NCBI GenBank assembly: GCA_016219005.1 | Contig: JACRCN010000004.1 | Location: forward strand, 107,054-171,053 | DNA length: 64,000 bases | Direction of reading: 5' to 3' | Source: Deltaproteobacteria bacterium | GTDB lineage: Bacteria > Desulfobacterota > Desulfobacteria > Desulfobacterales > SpSt-501 | Part shown: positions 42,521-51,717 of the stretch, piece after piece | Layout: the number at the start of each line of letters is the position of its first letter | How positions within the stretch are numbered: position 1 is the first letter of the stretch | Position numbers and translations under genes: made by a program | The notes under the pieces: model-generated | The model's database searches: none | Told to the model about the DNA's origin: nothing | Seen by the model: only the letters and a program-made list of their open reading frames with translations

Positions 42521-43348
42521 TTATGCCGATACCAGTTCACGCAGCCGCGTGATGATCGATAGTCCCACGGCCAGCGAAAACCCGTCCTCGGTGCAGTCCG
42601 CGGCCCCGGTTTTGCCGTCCACGGCCCCCCGGTCGACGAGATACTGGACGATCTCCACCGGGTCAAATAGGCTGAAGAGATCCTGGTGGACTTTGCGGCT
42701 CATGGCCGCGATGATCCCGTAGACACCCCAGTTGCTCACGGTGGCAATGACCAGCTCATCGCAGGGTGTCACCGAGGGGATGATGGGCAGCTTTGCCAGT
42801 TCGGCAAGCACGCTGCCCATCCCGATTTCGTTGCCGCCGTCCCCGACGCCGATGGTCGGGCAGTTGCAGAGATTGAAAAACAGATCGAATTTGGCCAGGA
42901 AGTCGCTGATGTCCTTGCCGCGCATATTGTAGTAGCGGCCGTCATCGGATACACCGGGCCGTTCGATGGAGACGATTACGGACGGCCGGATGTCGGCCAG
43001 CGCCGATTCCACAACCGGAACGGAGGCCTCCCAGCTCAGGATCGGAATTTCCAGGGTCCGAAAGTCGCCGGCCAGGACCTTCGATATCGGTGGCGCGCAG
43101 CCGAAAATCGGTTCATCCCCCAGTCCGGCCAGAACACGGTACAGCGCAATCGCGCCGATGGGCCCGTCCGTCTCGAAGCTGCCGCCGACGGGAAAGCCGG
43201 TGCCGATGAGCACGCGGCCCTTGTTCTTGAGTATCAGATCGGCGGCGCGCTCACAATAGCCGACCGGGACGGCGGCCCGAATGCGGTCCATGCCCCGCGT
43301 GCCGTGGGACAGGATGATGTCCTCGATGAGACTTTCAGTAATCATCAT
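42521..43348 (-). CDS. DUF4392 / D-glutamate cyclase-like protein
   Basis: Cytoplasmic protein (275 aa) of the DUF4392 family, related to the C-terminal domain of mammalian D-glutamate cyclase, which converts D-glutamate to 5-oxo-proline. Family blocks are GTGFPVGGSFETDGPIGA, ERPGVSDDGRYYNMRG, GVGDGGNEIGMG and SNWGVYGIIAA. D-glutamate cyclase activity in a bacterial form is inferred from family membership only. It sits upstream of the cupin and HAD genes on the same strand. Confidence 0.83.
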   Translation of the reverse strand: MMITESLIEDIILSHGTRGMDRIRAAVPVGYCERAADLILKNKGRVLIGTGFPVGGSFETDGPIGAIALYRVLAGLGDEPIFGCAPPISKVLAGDFRTLEIPILSWEASVPVVESALADIRPSVIVSIERPGVSDDGRYYNMRGKDISDFLAKFDLFFNLCNCPTIGVGDGGNEIGMGSVLAELAKLPIIPSVTPCDELVIATVSNWGVYGIIAAMSRKVHQDLFSLFDPVEIVQYLVDRGAVDGKTGAADCTEDGFSLAVGLSIITRLRELVSA

Positions 43349-43440
43349 GTTAGGTTCCGTTGATACTGCGGCCCTTCAAGGGCCAAACGGCAGATCAGCC
43401 CGCAGGAGTGCCGGCAGCACGTCAAAAGCCGGGCCGGCAT

Positions 43441-44148
43441 TCACTGATCGAAGGAGTCCGAAAGCCGCTTGATCTGGCGCCCTTGGGAATCAAAGTTGGC
43501 CGGCTCAAGCCAGCGCTCGAAAGCCTTTTTCAAGCCGGGCCACTGCGCGTCGATGATCGAGTACCAGGCCGTATCGCGGTTGCGGCCTTTGTATATCGTC
43601 GCCTGGCGAAAAACGCCCTCAAACACAAACCCCAACCGTTCGGCCGCCCTGCGTGAAGCCGCATTCAGCGCGTCGCATTTCCATTCGTAGCGCCGGTATC
43701 CCAATTCATCGAAAACCCGGCGCATCATGAGAAACATCGCCTCGGTCCCCGCGGGAGTTCTTTGCAGCCGCGGTGAGTAGTTGATGTGCCCGACTTCAAC
43801 GACACCCGCATCCGGCTTCATATTCAGATAGCTGGCGACACCCGCTGCCCGCGATGTTTTCCGATCGATGACGGCGTAAAACAGGGGATCGTCGCCTGTG
43901 GCGTATGATTCCAGCCATCCCCGATAGTCCCCAAGGGTGCAGAAGGGGCCATAGGACATGTAGGTCCAGACCCGGTGCTCTTTATCCTCCATGTAAGCCT
44001 GATAAAGGTCGGCGGCGTGAATGCCGGGCTGAAGCGGCTCGACGACACAGTACCGCCCAGTCATCGCGTTCCGCGGGGGGCGCGAACGTTGGCGCCACCC
44101 CTCGACCGGAAAGCCAACGGGTTGTCCGAGTTCGTTGGTGTTGTTCAT
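43441..44148 (-). CDS. GNAT N-acetyltransferase (RimJ/RimL type)
   Basis: Acetyl-CoA-dependent transferase (235 aa) starting at MNNTNELGQPVG; the preceding 54 residues of the ORF translate intergenic DNA. Typical features are GVVEVGHINYSPRLQRT, the acetyl-CoA loop region QRTPAGTEAMFLMM, and RYEWKCDALNAASRRAAERLGFVFEGVFR, as in RimJ-like enzymes. The acceptor is unknown. It closes a minus-strand group with the DUF4392, cupin and HAD genes; whether they form one operon is unclear. Confidence 0.85.
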   Translation of the reverse strand: MNNTNELGQPVGFPVEGWRQRSRPPRNAMTGRYCVVEPLQPGIHAADLYQAYMEDKEHRVWTYMSYGPFCTLGDYRGWLESYATGDDPLFYAVIDRKTSRAAGVASYLNMKPDAGVVEVGHINYSPRLQRTPAGTEAMFLMMRRVFDELGYRRYEWKCDALNAASRRAAERLGFVFEGVFRQATIYKGRNRDTAWYSIIDAQWPGLKKAFERWLEPANFDSQGRQIKRLSDSFDQ

Positions 44149-44391
44149 CGTGAATTCCCGGTTCCTCTGTGTCCCGGTCGGTTCAACTTCTAATAAAAAA
44201 AGGCGTTTTTTGCAATTCCCGCGAATGCGCGGTTGACTTGGTTCGGAGGAGGGTGATATGCGTGCTGACTGGATTGCGACCGAAAAGGAGCGCCCACCGG
44301 CCAAGGACACCTCAGGCAGCGTACACTGAAAACGTAAACAGTCTCACACCCAGATAGCCAAAGACCTATACCCCTAACCACAGGACACCTC

Positions 44392-45771
44392 ATGGCCATC
44401 AAGACCATCTTCGAACCCTTCCGGATCAAGACGGTTGAACCCCTGCGCATTACCACGCGCCAGGAACGCGACTCCATTCTCAAGAAAGCGGGCTACAACC
44501 TTTTCAGCGTGCGGGCGGAGGACGTGCTGATCGACCTTCTGACGGACAGCGGCACCGCGGCCATGAGCGCCCGGCAGTGGGCAGGGCTGATCGACGGGGA
44601 CGAGTCCTACGCCGGCGCCCGCAGCTTTTACCGCTTTGAAAATACGGTCAAGGACCTGACCGGCTTCAAGCACATCATCCCCACCCACCAGGGTCGGGCT
44701 GCCGAGAAAATCCTCTTTAATATCATGGGGGGTCAGGGGAAGGTCATTCCCAACAACACCCATTTCGACACGACGCGGGCCAACATCGAGGTCAGCGGGG
44801 CGGAAGCCGTGGACCTGCCCGTGAAAGAGGCCCTGATCCCTTCGCTGGTGAAGGACTTCAAGGGCAACATGGACATCACCGCACTGGAACGCCTGCTCAA
44901 GGAAAAAGGCCGAGAGCACATTCCGCTCGTGATGATGACGGTGACCAACAACTCCTGCGCCGGGCAGCCGGCGTCCATGGGTTGCATCCGGCGGGTGTCC
45001 GAGCTGTGCCGATCCTACAAGATCCCGTTTTTCATCGACGCCTGCCGGTTTGCGGAAAACGCCTGGTTTGTCAAAACGCGCGAGCCGGGGTGCAAGGGCC
45101 GGTCCGTCAAGCAGCTCGCCCAGGAGATGTTCTCCTACGCCGACGGCTGCACCATGAGCGGCAAGAAGGACGGGTTGGTCAACATCGGCGGTTTTTTGGC
45201 CATGAACGACGACGAACTCGCCCAGAAGGCGCGCAACATTCTCATTGTCACCGAGGGGTTCCCGACCTATGGGGGGCTTGCCGGCCGCGACCTCGAAGCC
45301 TTCGCCCAGGGGCTCGAGGAGGTGGTGGATGAAGACTACCTCAAGTACCGCATCCGCTCGACGGAGTACGTGGTGGAGAAGCTCGATGCGCTGGGGGTGC
45401 CGGTGTTCAAACCCGCGGGAGGGCACGCCGTCTACCTGGACGCCAAGGCCTTCCTGCCCCATGTTCCGCCGCAGCACTATCCCGGCCATGCGATCGCCTG
45501 CGCGCTCTACCTGGAAGGCGGCATCCGCTCCTGCGAGATCGGCAGCGTCATGTTCGGAAAGACCGACCCCGCGACCGGCGAGTTCCAGCCGGCCATGCTC
45601 GAGATGGTGCGCCTCGCCATCCCGCGCCGGGTATACACCCAGAGCCACATGGACTACGTGGTGGAGTGCTTGGCCGAGGTGTTCGCGCAGCGCGACAAAA
45701 TTCGGGGGATGCGGATCGTCTGGGAGCCGCCGATCCTGCGGCACTTCACCGCCAGATTCGAGCCGTTATGA
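44392..45771 (+). CDS. tnaA: Beta-eliminating lyase, tryptophanase-like
   Basis: PLP enzyme (459 aa) of the tryptophanase/tyrosine phenol-lyase family, splitting an aromatic amino acid to pyruvate, ammonia and the ring compound. The PLP lysine is in TMSGKKDGLVNIGG, which looks like tyrosine phenol-lyase. Two specificity positions look like tryptophanase: Ile replaces the phenol-binding Arg381 (GIRSCEIGS) and His sits at the Phe448/His463 site (LRHFTARF). Indole release from tryptophan is therefore the better guess. No TnaC-type leader peptide is seen upstream. It stands alone on its strand. Confidence 0.85.
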   Translation: MAIKTIFEPFRIKTVEPLRITTRQERDSILKKAGYNLFSVRAEDVLIDLLTDSGTAAMSARQWAGLIDGDESYAGARSFYRFENTVKDLTGFKHIIPTHQGRAAEKILFNIMGGQGKVIPNNTHFDTTRANIEVSGAEAVDLPVKEALIPSLVKDFKGNMDITALERLLKEKGREHIPLVMMTVTNNSCAGQPASMGCIRRVSELCRSYKIPFFIDACRFAENAWFVKTREPGCKGRSVKQLAQEMFSYADGCTMSGKKDGLVNIGGFLAMNDDELAQKARNILIVTEGFPTYGGLAGRDLEAFAQGLEEVVDEDYLKYRIRSTEYVVEKLDALGVPVFKPAGGHAVYLDAKAFLPHVPPQHYPGHAIACALYLEGGIRSCEIGSVMFGKTDPATGEFQPAMLEMVRLAIPRRVYTQSHMDYVVECLAEVFAQRDKIRGMRIVWEPPILRHFTARFEPL

Positions 45772-46022
45772 TGGACCGGAAAAGCCCTCGCTTGACGTGA
45801 CCCGATACCCCCGGCAGAAGCCGAACAGCATCCGGTCCCGCTCCAGCATCCATTCTTGCCGAGCTTGAGCCTGCCGAACTGATCCCCTGCGAAGGCGGCA
45901 GCTGAAAACCGGCTGCCCGATGCGTGCGGCTCCAATTCTGCTTGGTTCGCCGCTTCCACGAGATAGGTCTGAATCAGAGGCTGCTTGCCGGGGCCGTTTA
46001 CCGGGCTCCATTGCTGCCGGAA

Positions 46023-46490
46023 CTATGCAACGACATAGGCCCCTGTCCCCACGGCGATGAGCTGCCGCTCATGGTTGTGAAGTTCCATTCGGGTCACCGC
46101 GACCTTGTTCCCGGTGCGCAAGACGTACCCCGTGGCTATAAAGTAATCGCCGACCCCCGGCCGCAGATAGTCGATACGCATGTCGATGGTGCCGATCTTG
46201 GCAAATCGCTCGGCCATCGCCTGCACGGACTGCCCCTGCATGGTCTTCAGCACACTGAGAAATGCAACCAGGCCCCCCATAAAGTCCAAGGTGCTCGAGA
46301 TGACTCCGCCATGCAGCGAACCGCGGATAAAATTTCCGATCAGCTCCTCCCGCATCGGGAGTCTCACGGAAGCCTGGTCGAGATTCAACGACTCCACCGT
46401 GAGGCCCAGGACTTTGTTGAAGGGGATTTTTTCAATGATCAGGTCATGGATGATTTCCAGTATTTCATCGATTTCACGCCGACTGTTCAT
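46023..46490 (-). CDS. Hotdog-fold thioesterase
   Basis: Acyl-CoA thioesterase-like protein (155 aa; start MNSRREIDE at 46490 after GAGGTCAGG). PaaI/YigI-type features are the FNKVLGLTVESL opening, NFIRGSLHGGVISSTLDFMG with the active-site region HGGV, and RIDYLRPGVGDYFIATG. It likely hydrolyses an acyl-CoA in the cytoplasm; the acyl chain is unknown. It lies 29 bp downstream of the DsrE-like gene. Confidence 0.87.
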   Translation of the reverse strand: MNSRREIDEILEIIHDLIIEKIPFNKVLGLTVESLNLDQASVRLPMREELIGNFIRGSLHGGVISSTLDFMGGLVAFLSVLKTMQGQSVQAMAERFAKIGTIDMRIDYLRPGVGDYFIATGYVLRTGNKVAVTRMELHNHERQLIAVGTGAYVVA

Positions 46491-46519
46491 GCCTGACCTC
46501 TCAGAGATTCCTTTTACGA

Positions 46520-46879
46520 TCAGAAGCTCAGCACGGTGCTGCTGCAGGCCAGATCGATCATCTCGTCCCCCTTGGCCATGCGCGCGCCCTTGACGAGGTC
46601 GGCCTCGGTGACTTGGCGCGTGACGGCGCACGGCGTACACACGAGCAGAGGCACGTCGTACTCCTGCAGAAAGGTCAGGTGGTCGTCGGCCGAGTCTCCG
46701 GTGGCAGCCCGCATGTGCTGGATGACGCCGCGCTTGGCGAGGTAGACGGCCTCGTCCAGCAGGAAGACGACTACCTGCTTGCCCTTCTTCTTGGCCACCA
46801 TGGCGAAGAACAGGGCGCGGGTGGCGCGGTTGGGGTTGTCGGTGCCGCAGGAAAGGGTGACCAGGATACTGTCGCTCAT
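46520..46879 (-). CDS. DsrE-family protein
   Basis: Small cytoplasmic protein (119 aa) of the DsrE/DsrF fold, several of which carry sulfur or act in sulfur relay. The fold is evident from NPNRATRALFFAMVAKKKGK, VVVFLLDEAVYLAKRG and LLVCTPCAVTRQVTEADLV. The two cysteines in CTPC could be functional, but sulfur-carrier activity is inferred. It begins after AGGAG and precedes the thioesterase gene. Confidence 0.83.
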   Translation of the reverse strand: MSDSILVTLSCGTDNPNRATRALFFAMVAKKKGKQVVVFLLDEAVYLAKRGVIQHMRAATGDSADDHLTFLQEYDVPLLVCTPCAVTRQVTEADLVKGARMAKGDEMIDLACSSTVLSF

Positions 46880-47297
46880 GACGTGCTTCTCCTTCTGTTG
46901 GGGGTCTTCAAGGCAAGCCGGTCTTTCGGCCTGTCATCTGAGCAGAAAAAGAATGGCCGCGCAAGGACAAAATAGGGGGCTTGGATCGATCCCGGGTCGA
47001 TAGCGGCAGGATGCCGCTTCAACGATATAGGGCATCCGATCCGCACATCCTTGATCTTTGCAGGAAGGCGTCACAGGAACTGATGCAGCTTCTGCCAGGA
47101 AGCCTTACTGTCCTTGCGGCGGCGTGTTCGGCGACCCCGGCGCTTATGCGATAGCCCCCGAACCAGGTCTGGCTGACATGCAGGCCGGTCCGGTCAAGCT
47201 CCGAACCGGCAACCCGCCGGCGACGATCGAGCCCATCGCGGGTCACTTCTGAAGTGGCATGCCCCCTGATCATTTCACTTCTCGTCGGCTGCGAACC
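46880..47297. other. Intergenic stretch of about 420 bases
   Basis: No credible gene: the short ORFs here (for example 47019-47273) have no recognisable domain, poor ribosome sites and a mixed composition. I see no repeat, RNA motif or terminator with a T-run. Confidence 0.45.
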
Positions 47298-49343
47298 TCA
47301 CACGGCGAGAGATGTCTTCAGGCCGACGCGCTTCTTTTGCAGATAATACACGAAAGCAAAGCCTGCCAGGCCCAGGAAGTCGCTGATGATTTCGGGCCAC
47401 ACCAAACCGACGGCAACAGCGATGAGAATGATTCGCTCATACCAGGTGTCGTCGTCGATAAAAAATCCCTGCATGCCGCCCGCCAGGGCGTACATGCCGA
47501 GGGAAGCGGTAATGAAAATCCAGACCGCCTCGAAAACGCCGAGGATGCCGGGGGCAAGCCCGATCAGGAGCATCTGCGGTGCCGTGATGAACATGTAGGG
47601 CAGCAGGAAGGTGCGCATGTCGAGCTTGAAGGACTCGAGGCCGGTCTTGAAGGGGTCGGCCCCGGCGATGCCGGCCGCCGCATACGCCGCCAGACACACC
47701 GGTGGGGTCCCGTCCGCCAGGATGCCGAAATAAAACACAAAGAGATGCGCGGCGATCAGGGGCGTGTCGGGTTTCATGGCGATCAGGGCCGGCGCCATGA
47801 TGGTCGCCATGATGACGTAGTTGGGGGTCGTGGGGACCCCCATGCCCAGGATCAGGCAGGCCACCATCGTGAGGAGCATGGCGAGGTAGACGTTGCCGAA
47901 CGACAGCTCCACGAGGATGTTGGTCATGTTGAGCCCTGCGCCCGTAAGGCTCACCATCCCCACCACCATGCCGGCGCAGGCGCAGGTCACACCGATGGCC
48001 GACATGGATTTGGCGGCGTTGAACATGGCATCGATCATCTTGCTCAGGCTGTCCTTGAGCGGCTCCCAGGACTGGGTCTGCGAACGGGCTTCAATCTTCG
48101 GTCCCGGCTGGATCATGCCCATGCTGATCATCGCTCCCCGGATGATGAAAATGGTTGCGGCGACCCCGATCGCCATGGCCGCCGACGTGAGCGGGGTTAG
48201 CCGCGCGATGACCAGCGCGTAAAGGAGCACGAAAATGGGCACGAGAAAGTGCAGCCCGCTCGCCAGGGTGGGGATGAACTTTGGCAGCTGCGCCCGCGGT
48301 ACCCCTTTGAAGCCGTATTTGACGGACAGCAGGTGCACGGCGCCCAGCAGGGCGAGCTGGTCGATTACAGCCGGCAGCGCCGCGGCGACGCAGACCTCCA
48401 GGTAAGGGATGCCCAGGAACTCGGCCATGACAAAGGCGGCCGCTCCCATGACGGGGGGCATGAGCTGGCCGTTGCCGCCGGCGGCCGTGTCGATGCCGCC
48501 GGCAAGCTCGGGCTTGAAGCCCACCTTTTTCATGAGGGGGATGGTGAGGGTCCCGATGGTGGCGGTGTTGGCCACCCCGCTGCCGGAGATGGTGCCCATG
48601 AAGGCGCTCGCCACCACCGATACCTTGGCCGGCCCGCCCTTGGTGTGGCCCACGAGGGACATGGCCAACTTCATCAGATACTCCCCGGCGCCGGTCCTCT
48701 CGAAAATAGCCCCGAAGAGCACGAAGGCAAACACGAAGGTGGAGGACACCCACAGCGGAATCCCGAAGATGCCCTCCCCGGTCAGGTAGAGGTGATCGAC
48801 GATGCGGCGGAACGAGTAGCCGCGGTGGGCGAGGACCCCCGGCATGTAGGGGCCGAAGAGGCCGTACAAAATGAATATGCCGGTGATGATCACCAGGGGC
48901 AGCCCTACGGCCCGGCGCGAGGCTTCCAGGATCAGGGCAATGGTCAGGATTCCCATCGCGAGGTCCACGGACGTCGGGTCGCCGATCCGTTGGACCAACT
49001 GTTCATAAAATACCGTCACATAGATGACGACCCCTCCTGCCACGGCCGCCAGGAGGAAGTCGAATAACGGAATGGTCTTGCGTTTCGACTTCTTCGACAG
49101 CGGGTAAAAAAGAAAGCACAGGGTAATGGCAAATGTCAGGTGCACGGAGCGCTGGAGGGTGGCGGTCAACACTCCGAAAAAGGCGGTGTAAATCTGGAAA
49201 CAGGAAAAGGCTATGGCAATCAGGAAGGTGATCTTGAAGGGAATGCCGGAAAGCCGCCGCTCCCCGAACTCTTGTTTCTCCATCATCTCTTCGGCTTTTT
49301 TCACCAGAGCTTCGTCGCGAACGATCGTCTCTTCCATTTCCAT
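47298..49343 (-). CDS. TRAP transporter fused permease (4TM + 12TM), TAXI type
   Basis: Membrane carrier (681 aa from ATG 49343, MEMEETIVRDEALVKK, with AAGGA upstream). The N-terminal ~150 residues hold the small DctQ-like helices and the remainder the DctM-like part, as usual for TAXI-TRAP systems. Family motifs include GLFGPYMPGVLAHRGYS, ASAFMGTISGSGVANTATIG, GGIDTAAGGNGQLMPPVMGA and ADGTPPVCLAAYAAAGIAG. It is driven by an ion gradient and works with the binding protein at 49908. The cargo is unknown, often a dicarboxylate or glutamate. Confidence 0.93.
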   Translation of the reverse strand: MEMEETIVRDEALVKKAEEMMEKQEFGERRLSGIPFKITFLIAIAFSCFQIYTAFFGVLTATLQRSVHLTFAITLCFLFYPLSKKSKRKTIPLFDFLLAAVAGGVVIYVTVFYEQLVQRIGDPTSVDLAMGILTIALILEASRRAVGLPLVIITGIFILYGLFGPYMPGVLAHRGYSFRRIVDHLYLTGEGIFGIPLWVSSTFVFAFVLFGAIFERTGAGEYLMKLAMSLVGHTKGGPAKVSVVASAFMGTISGSGVANTATIGTLTIPLMKKVGFKPELAGGIDTAAGGNGQLMPPVMGAAAFVMAEFLGIPYLEVCVAAALPAVIDQLALLGAVHLLSVKYGFKGVPRAQLPKFIPTLASGLHFLVPIFVLLYALVIARLTPLTSAAMAIGVAATIFIIRGAMISMGMIQPGPKIEARSQTQSWEPLKDSLSKMIDAMFNAAKSMSAIGVTCACAGMVVGMVSLTGAGLNMTNILVELSFGNVYLAMLLTMVACLILGMGVPTTPNYVIMATIMAPALIAMKPDTPLIAAHLFVFYFGILADGTPPVCLAAYAAAGIAGADPFKTGLESFKLDMRTFLLPYMFITAPQMLLIGLAPGILGVFEAVWIFITASLGMYALAGGMQGFFIDDDTWYERIILIAVAVGLVWPEIISDFLGLAGFAFVYYLQKKRVGLKTSLAV

Positions 49344-49351
49344 CCCGTCCT

Positions 49352-49840
49352 TCAGTTGTACCCCAAGCGCATCGGGAGATAGGGATATCCGCGCACGGCA
49401 ACCGTGACAACGTCTCCCGATTCGATCAGGTTGTTCAGATCCAGCGTGGTATCCCCGAAGCGCAGACACGCCTGATTGATCGGTGAAATATAAAAGCTGA
49501 ACCGGGAGAGCCGCTCTCCGCCCGCCGCCACCATCCATTTTCCGTCGGCGCTCTTGCCTGTCACCTGCAGGGGCAGCCCCGCGCCATAGGATGGAAAGCG
49601 GGTCTCCACGACCCGCAGCCACCCGTCCGTTTCAACGGCGAAACGCCCCTCGACGGGGATCTTCTCTATGGAATGAATATAGGAAAACGTGAACACATCC
49701 CCGGCTGCAGCCCGTGCCCGCCATAAGACTTCCCCCCGCTGCCTGCTCGCCACTTCGAGCGTCTGCACCGGGATGAACATCAGGCCGACCATGGCCGACC
49801 CCGCCAAGATCGCCCCGAGTATTACCTTCCTGGAAAGCAT
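49352..49840 (-). CDS. DUF1850 protein of a TAXI-TRAP system
   Basis: Small exported or membrane-anchored protein (162 aa) with an N-terminal helix (VILGAILAGSAMVGLMF). The family signature FSYIHSIEKIPVEGRF near residue 52 and the PSYGAGLP segment identify DUF1850, commonly encoded between the TAXI binding protein and the fused permease, as here. Role unknown; position suggests an assembly or regulatory part. Its stop is 8 bp before the permease start. Confidence 0.87.
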   Translation of the reverse strand: MLSRKVILGAILAGSAMVGLMFIPVQTLEVASRQRGEVLWRARAAAGDVFTFSYIHSIEKIPVEGRFAVETDGWLRVVETRFPSYGAGLPLQVTGKSADGKWMVAAGGERLSRFSFYISPINQACLRFGDTTLDLNNLIESGDVVTVAVRGYPYLPMRLGYN

Positions 49841-49907
49841 AACATGGCTGCCCCGCCGATTGAGCCTGGCGGGGCAGCCTTCACTCCTGCTGGGTGACGG
49901 CCAGTGA

Positions 49908-50879
49908 CTATTTCATGATGCCCTTTTCCTTGAAGAACTTCTCAGCGCCCGGGTGCAGCGGGATCGACATGCCGGTGAGTGCTGTTGCGAGCGTCAGCTC
50001 CTTGCCCTTTGCGTGGGCCCGTTCGATGTCCTTCAAGTTGTCGAAAATGGCCTTGGTGATCTGGTAGGCCATGGCCTCCTCCATTTCTGCCCGGGCCACC
50101 AGGATCGCCATCACCGCCACCGTGGGCACATCCTCGTCGACTCCCTTGTAGGCCCCCTTGGGGACTACGGCCTTGGTGAAGAAGGGGTATTTCTTCATCA
50201 GCGCATCGCGGTTCGAGCCGTCGATGGGAACGATGACCGAATCCACGGTCATGGCGGTGTCGGCCAGGCCGGCCGCGCCCACACCGACGGAGTAAAACGC
50301 CGCGTCGATGCGGCCGTCCTTCAGGTAGTCCGATGACTCCGTGGCCGTCAGACGCTCGACCTTGCTGAAATCCTCGAACTTCATGCCGTACATCTCCAGG
50401 ATCTGCATGGCGTTCTGCTCGGTGCCGCTGCCAAGGGGGCCGACGCAGACGCGCTTGCCCTTCAGGTCCTTAACGGAGGCGATTTTGGCATCTTTGCGGG
50501 CCTGGATCTGGCAATGCTCCTGGTAGAGCGAGGTGATGCCGCGGATGTTCGCGACAGGCTTTTCGAACATCGGTTTGACGCCCTGCAAGGCATAGAAGGA
50601 AATGTCGTTCTGCAGAATGGCCATGTCCGCATCGCCGGAGGCGATCAGCTTGGCGTTGGCCACCGAAGCGCCCGAGGACTCCACGGTGATCTTGATATCG
50701 GGCAGGTTCTTGTGGGCTATGCTGGAGATCGCCCCCGCCAGCGGGTAATACACGCCCACCACCCACCCCGAGGCGATGGAAACGAATTTCTTCGCGGCGT
50801 GGGACAGATTCATGCCCTGCGGCGACAGAACCAGGGCCAACGACAACACCAGCAGACCGATCAGCAGCTTTTTCCTCAT
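49908..50879 (-). CDS. TAXI-family TRAP solute-binding protein
   Basis: Periplasmic binding protein (323 aa). ATG 50879 (MRKKLLIGLLVLS) follows AAGGAGGG and opens a signal peptide to about SHAAKKF. TAXI motifs are SIASGWVVGVYYPLAGAIS, VESSGASVANAKLIASGDAD, KGKRVCVGPLGSGTEQNA and PGAEKFFKEKG at the end. First gene of the three-gene TRAP operon. Confidence 0.94.
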   Translation of the reverse strand: MRKKLLIGLLVLSLALVLSPQGMNLSHAAKKFVSIASGWVVGVYYPLAGAISSIAHKNLPDIKITVESSGASVANAKLIASGDADMAILQNDISFYALQGVKPMFEKPVANIRGITSLYQEHCQIQARKDAKIASVKDLKGKRVCVGPLGSGTEQNAMQILEMYGMKFEDFSKVERLTATESSDYLKDGRIDAAFYSVGVGAAGLADTAMTVDSVIVPIDGSNRDALMKKYPFFTKAVVPKGAYKGVDEDVPTVAVMAILVARAEMEEAMAYQITKAIFDNLKDIERAHAKGKELTLATALTGMSIPLHPGAEKFFKEKGIMK

Positions 50880-51229
50880 GATTCCCTCCTTGTGGTTAGT
50901 CGAACACGGTTCTTCCTGAGGCCGACTGCGCCCTGCCTGATGAAAGGCGCATTGCGGTGCTTCTCCGGGGGGCGCGACTCTCGCTGCGACTCCCCGGCCA
51001 CTGACCCGGATGGAAGCGTTCGGTCGTTTCTGCGGGCAGGCATGTTCCGGTCGAACGCGCACAGAAAAGCAACTATGGGGTTCGTGTTAAAGGTTAAGGT
51101 GGAGATGACAAGAGCGTTTTGTTGAGAAAAAAATCTATACCGGGAAGACCCTCTGGTGTCAATCGCTAACTGAGCAACGAGGCGCCTGCGGCCGATTCTT
51201 CAAGGGCATGACAACCGGGTCCGGCCGGC
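50880..51229. other. Intergenic stretch of about 350 bases
   Basis: Upstream region of the TAXI-TRAP operon, presumably with its promoter. I see no gene, repeat or obvious RNA motif, and no convincing -35/-10 pair. Confidence 0.4.
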
Positions 51230-51625
51230 CTATTTCAGCAGAAGTTCGGAGATTTTTTGGGTGAGGGCGGCGATGGAAAAGGGTTTCTGAATGAAGCCGC
51301 AGCCGCCGGGGGCGAGCAGCTCCTGGGTCTGGAGGTCGGGGCCGTAGCCGCTGGTCAGCAGGACCTTGACGTTCGGCTTCAGCTTTCGCAGTTCCTCGAA
51401 GACGACTCCGCCGGACATGCCGGGCATGTGCACGTCCAGGATCACTAGGACAACCTGGTCTGGGTGACGGGCAAATAGCGCGATGGCATCCCGGCCGTTT
51501 TCGGCTTTCAGGACAGCGTAGTGCAGTTTTTCGAGCATCCGTGCGCCCACTTCCAGGACCACGTCCTCGTCATCCACCAGCAGAATGGTGCTGCCGCCGG
51601 CTGACTGGGTGTCATCGTGCTGCAT
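51230..51625 (-). CDS. Stand-alone response-regulator receiver
   Basis: Single receiver domain (131 aa) starting at MQHDDTQSAG after GAGGAAACG. The acidic pair is in LLVDDEDVVLE, the phospho-acceptor Asp in VILDVHMPGMSG, and the Thr/Lys in LLTSGYG and FIQKPFSI. There is no output domain and no kinase next to it, so it may act in a phosphorelay or by protein contact. The C-terminus (TQKISELLLK) is typical of receivers cut from hybrid kinases. Confidence 0.88.
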   Translation of the reverse strand: MQHDDTQSAGGSTILLVDDEDVVLEVGARMLEKLHYAVLKAENGRDAIALFARHPDQVVLVILDVHMPGMSGGVVFEELRKLKPNVKVLLTSGYGPDLQTQELLAPGGCGFIQKPFSIAALTQKISELLLK

Positions 51626-51641
51626 CCGCGTTTCCTCTGGT

Positions 51642-51700
51642 TTGACGACTTCGCAAAAAAACAACTTCGGTGTTGCGCTTCATCCTGTTCAGTTGGCAAG
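51642..51700. repeat. Second copy of the dispersed TGACGACTTCGCAA repeat
   Basis: TTTGACGACTTCGCAAAAAA followed by ACTTC and GTTGCGCTTC, as in the repeat at 5531. It sits between the receiver and the YhcH-like gene, and appears to be a partial copy, without the closing inverted end. Confidence 0.55.
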
Positions 51701-51717
51701 CGGTTTCATCTGCCGAC

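Noticed and set aside
44233-44259. TTGACT/TGATAT pair upstream of the tryptophanase-like gene
   Set aside because: The 15-bp spacer is short and the site is over 130 bp from the gene; not enough to call a promoter.
47019-47273. 84-aa minus-strand ORF
   Set aside because: No signal, motif or ribosome site; composition unlike the neighbouring genes.
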